Below are positions 15,003 through 17,111 of a stretch of 17,111 bases of DNA, piece after piece; positions within the stretch are counted from its first letter, which is position 1, and each line of letters starts with the position of its first letter. Location: contig CAYTOJ010000031.1 of assembly GCA_964439415.1 (NCBI GenBank), forward strand, positions 1 through 17,111, given 5' to 3'. The notes beneath the pieces are model-generated. The model ran no database searches. It had not been told where the DNA came from and saw nothing but the letters and a program-made list of their open reading frames with translations. The stretch is from CAYTOJ01 sp964439415 (GTDB lineage Bacteria; Pseudomonadota; Alphaproteobacteria; Rickettsiales; CAZAGG01). Made by a program: the position numbers and the translations under genes.

Positions 15003-16304
15003 ATGTATTCTAAGTTTTTACGCGCTGTAGATAAATCGCAGACACTGCTGCTGAACGAGCAATCCCGCAATCTGGAGAGCCAGGGCAAGGAAGTATACAA
15101 ATTCGGTTTTGGGCAGTCACCATTCCTGCCGCCGCAAACGGTTATAGATGAACTGAAGAATAACGCACACTGCAAGGCTTATTCCAGCGTGCAGGGTTTG
15201 CTGGAACTGCGCCAGGCAGTCGCCACCTTCCACCGCGAGATGGAGGGGCTGGACTATAAGGCGGATAATATTCTGGTCGCGCCCGGTTCAAAGATTCTGA
15301 TATATGCTGTGATGGCTGCTTTTAAAAAAGCGGATGTTCTGGTTCCGGCGCCCGCATGGGTATCCTACGTGCCGCAGGCGCATTTGAATGGTCATGCAGT
15401 AATTCCGGTGCAAACAACTTTTAATGAGCGTTGGCGCGTAACACCGCAAGTTTTAGAGGCGGCGTTGAAAACCAAAGCGAATATGGACGTTCCATCCATA
15501 CTTATTCTCAATTATCCCGGCAACCCGGACGGGCTTACGTATAGCAAGGGAGAGTTGGAGGATTTAACCAAGGTTCTGCGCAAGTATAATGTGCTGGTAG
15601 TTTCGGATGAAATTTACGGCCTACTGGATCATACGGGTGATCATTACTCGCTGGCGCATAGTTATCCTGAAGGCACGATTATCACTACCGGGCTTTCCAA
15701 ATGGTGCGGCGCTGGCGGCTGGCGGCTTGGCCTGGCGTTACTGCCGGAAGCATTGAGTGGTGATTTTAAGGAATGCCTGCTTGGCATAGCGTCGGAGACT
15801 TATTCATGCGCGGCTCTGCCGGTGCAGATGGCGGCCATATCAGCTTATCAGGCTACGCCGGAGGTTCGGGGCTATATTGCCCACCAGCGGCGGATATTAT
15901 CTATGAGCGGCAATGAAATATGGAAGCGTTTAAACGCCGGCGGGATCGCAGTTCATGCGCCGCAGGGCGGTTTTTACCTGTTCCTGGATTTTAATTCATG
16001 CAGAGAATCTTTTGATAACGTGGCTACCTCGCCGGAGTTATGCGAGAAGTTACTGGCGGAAACGTGTGTAGCCCTGTTACCAGGAACGGCTTTTGGCATG
16101 GCGCCGAATCATCTATCCGCACGGCTAGCTTATGTGGAGTTCGATGGCGTAGCGGCTATGAAAGAGTCGGTGCGTCTGGGGCTTGATACTCCGTTGCCGC
16201 AAAATTTCCTGGATAATTTCTGCGCAAAGCAAATGCGTGGTATTGATAAAATCTGCGAGTTTGCAGGAGCCACACAGCCACAGAAGAAGATGGAAGTGGC
16301 ATAG
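15003..16304 (+). CDS. Class I/II pyridoxal-phosphate aminotransferase
   Basis: A 433-residue cytoplasmic PLP enzyme. Fold-type I residues are present: Asn174 in NYPGNPDGLTYS, Asp202 in VVSDEIYG, the Schiff-base Lys233 in TTGLSKWCGAGGWRLG, Arg241 in the same motif and a carboxylate-binding Arg in ARLAYVEFDG. It groups by pattern with aspartate/aromatic aminotransferases, but the substrate cannot be read from sequence. Length is a little above the usual 390-410 because of about 25 extra C-terminal residues. The ATG follows AAGG by 6 nt, 36 nt after the priA stop, so cotranscription with priA is possible. Confidence 0.9.
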   Translation: MYSKFLRAVDKSQTLLLNEQSRNLESQGKEVYKFGFGQSPFLPPQTVIDELKNNAHCKAYSSVQGLLELRQAVATFHREMEGLDYKADNILVAPGSKILIYAVMAAFKKADVLVPAPAWVSYVPQAHLNGHAVIPVQTTFNERWRVTPQVLEAALKTKANMDVPSILILNYPGNPDGLTYSKGELEDLTKVLRKYNVLVVSDEIYGLLDHTGDHYSLAHSYPEGTIITTGLSKWCGAGGWRLGLALLPEALSGDFKECLLGIASETYSCAALPVQMAAISAYQATPEVRGYIAHQRRILSMSGNEIWKRLNAGGIAVHAPQGGFYLFLDFNSCRESFDNVATSPELCEKLLAETCVALLPGTAFGMAPNHLSARLAYVEFDGVAAMKESVRLGLDTPLPQNFLDNFCAKQMRGIDKICEFAGATQPQKKMEVA

Positions 16305-16318
16305 ATTAAGTGAAGGTA

Positions 16319-16345
16319 GAGCGGCTGATTCACAATTAGCCGCTC
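16319..16345 (+). terminator. Hairpin just after the aminotransferase gene
   Basis: GAGCGGCTGATT and AATTAGCCGCTC form a 12-bp stem (one G-U) around a 3-nt loop, 14 nt after the stop codon. There is no long U-run after it, so it is a weak terminator or a 3'-end protector. It precedes the family E repeat. Confidence 0.45.
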
Positions 16346-16352
16346 CGTGTAA

Positions 16353-16602
16353 TATAACCCGAGTTATGGATAAGAGAGCTATAAGTTATTGAAATTCCTT
16401 CACTCTCCCCTTGGGGGAGAGTCCAAGAGGCAAGGCCATAGGCCAAAGCCGATTGGGTGAGGGGTGCGCGCTGTACAATAAATTCCCCCTCACCGCATCG
16501 ATCTTCGCCTCTATGAGGGTTGCTCTCTGCGACTCTCCCCCAAGGGGAGAGTGAAGGAATTACAGCACCTTAATCAAGCCTTATCCATTATTCGGGTTAA
16601 TA
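16353..16602. repeat. Family E element, copy 2 (between the aminotransferase and the DUF5329 gene)
   Basis: About 250 bp with nested inverted ends: TATAACCCGAGTTATGGATAAG pairs with its counterpart at 16580-16602, and CTTCACTCTCCCCTTGGGGG with its counterpart near 16533-16556. Oriented opposite to copy 1. The interior block complementary to AGGCGAAGATCGATGCGG lies at 16487-16510. With the hairpin at 16319-16345 it fills the 301-nt space between two converging genes, ending 3 nt before the neighbouring stop codon. Confidence 0.85.
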
Positions 16603-16605
16603 TAC

Positions 16606-16974
16606 TTAATAATCCTTGGCTGCGTTGATTTCGTTCAGCTTATCTTTAAGCCAGATGCTGCTCTCAACGGTTTTATTATCGGAAGTTTTAATATGGTAAG
16701 GCTTTCCTGTTGTGGAGGATTTGCTGGCCAGGATACTGATGAAATCATCAGCAGTTTTAACTTTATCACCGGCTTTGGCTAATTTTTCCTCCAAATGCTT
16801 ACGCGCTTTGGCAGGCTCCCATTCCTCACCGTTACGGATAAACTTTACATCAGATTTTTCTATAGCCTCCAGTAGCATATTGATTTTATCTTTCTCCGGG
16901 ATATTAGCGTAAACCGGCTGGGCAATAAGCACCAGTAATGCTAGAAACGGCATTAAAAATTTAATCTTGCTCAT
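16606..16974 (-). CDS. YfeK-like exported protein (DUF5329)
   Basis: A 122-residue protein with a signal peptide (MSKIKFLMPFLALLVLIAQPVYA, cleavage before NIPEKD), so periplasmic. The mature part has KFIRNGEEW, HLEEKLAKA, TADDFISILASKSSTTGKPYHIK, matching the pattern of E. coli YfeK and DUF5329 proteins, whose function is unknown. A conserved Cys seen in enteric YfeK is absent. AGGAG lies 8 nt before the ATG, a strong start. It is transcribed alone toward the aminotransferase gene. Confidence 0.82.
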   Translation of the reverse strand: MSKIKFLMPFLALLVLIAQPVYANIPEKDKINMLLEAIEKSDVKFIRNGEEWEPAKARKHLEEKLAKAGDKVKTADDFISILASKSSTTGKPYHIKTSDNKTVESSIWLKDKLNEINAAKDY

Positions 16975-17041
16975 ATTTATTACTCCTAGGTTGGTTGTAT
17001 AAATCCATTATTTAAAGGCGGGTAACGCATACCACATAGTA

Positions 17042-17076
17042 ATTGCATTTCAAATCCTGAAGTGCAATGGATATAC
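17042..17076. repeat. Decayed box A-like palindrome upstream of the DUF5329 gene
   Basis: TTGCATTT and AAGTGCAA form an inverted repeat, and GAAGTGCAATGGATATAC matches the right arm of box A (GAAGTGCGATAGGTATAC) at about 15 of 18 bases; the left arm is hardly recognisable. It lies in the 5' region of the DUF5329 gene. The last 35 bases of the window contain a further TATCCATTCTTGAGAAGC stretch of the same flavour, cut by the edge. Confidence 0.4.
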
Positions 17077-17111
17077 TGATGTTAAGTAGTATCCATTCTT
17101 GAGAAGCAAGC

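Noticed and set aside
1..17111. tRNA or rRNA genes and integrase attachment sites
   Set aside because: No cloverleaf-like or rRNA-like sequence was recognised in the intergenic regions by eye.

Overview
The window reads as a chromosomal segment of a proteobacterium, most likely an alphaproteobacterium of moderate G+C. The evidence is the short C-terminal J-domain protein of alphaproteobacterial type, a hexameric-type citrate synthase, and ordinary housekeeping genes scattered on both strands. That placement is inference; no rRNA or tRNA gene is present to anchor it. I see no phage, insertion sequence with a transposase, CRISPR array or restriction system. What stands out is a high density of small dispersed palindromic repeats between genes, several of which supply start or stop codons.

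Layout, left to right. Positions 1-431 hold a possible gene start leaving the left edge, a composite palindromic repeat and a promoter. Then come a J-domain protein (432-995, +), a prepilin-like protein bounded on both sides by inverted copies of one repeat (1160-2002, +), and a small outer-membrane beta-barrel resembling OmpW (2230-2847, +) with an FNR/FixK-like box upstream. argG and apt form a tight minus-strand pair (4749 down to 3030). A small unrecognised protein (4920-5303, +) converges on purU (6164-5310, -). Citrate synthase gltA (7602-6277, -) is divergent from cstA (7780-9801, +), which is followed by the small CstA partner ybdD (9948-10139, +). On the minus strand an ammonium transporter (12841-11510) is followed after 2 nt by a FliB-like Cys-rich protein (11507-10374). 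priA (12984-14966, +) and a class I/II aminotransferase (15003-16304, +) follow. A YfeK-like DUF5329 exported protein (16974-16606, -) closes the window.

Functional themes are carbon and nitrogen handling: citrate synthase, a CstA/YbdD carbon importer, ammonium import, arginine synthesis, purine salvage and formate release for purine synthesis, and an aminotransferase. PriA serves replication restart. The prepilin and the OmpW-like protein are the only envelope-related pieces besides the exported DUF5329 protein; no pilus or flagellar machinery is nearby.

Repeat families, all read directly from the sequence: (A) a 35-nt hairpin with arms TATACCTATCGCAC, in four clear copies and one decayed copy; (B/C) two further palindromes joined to A in a composite seen twice in opposite orientation, one copy with about 58 extra bp nested inside; (D) a 135-148-bp element on each side of the prepilin gene, whose outer ends contribute to that gene's start and stop codons; (E) a roughly 240-bp element that exactly fills two different intergenic gaps, each between converging genes; and (F) a single 50-nt hairpin between gltA and purU. 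Family D resembles, in behaviour though not demonstrably in sequence, the palindromic elements of Rickettsia that become part of reading frames.
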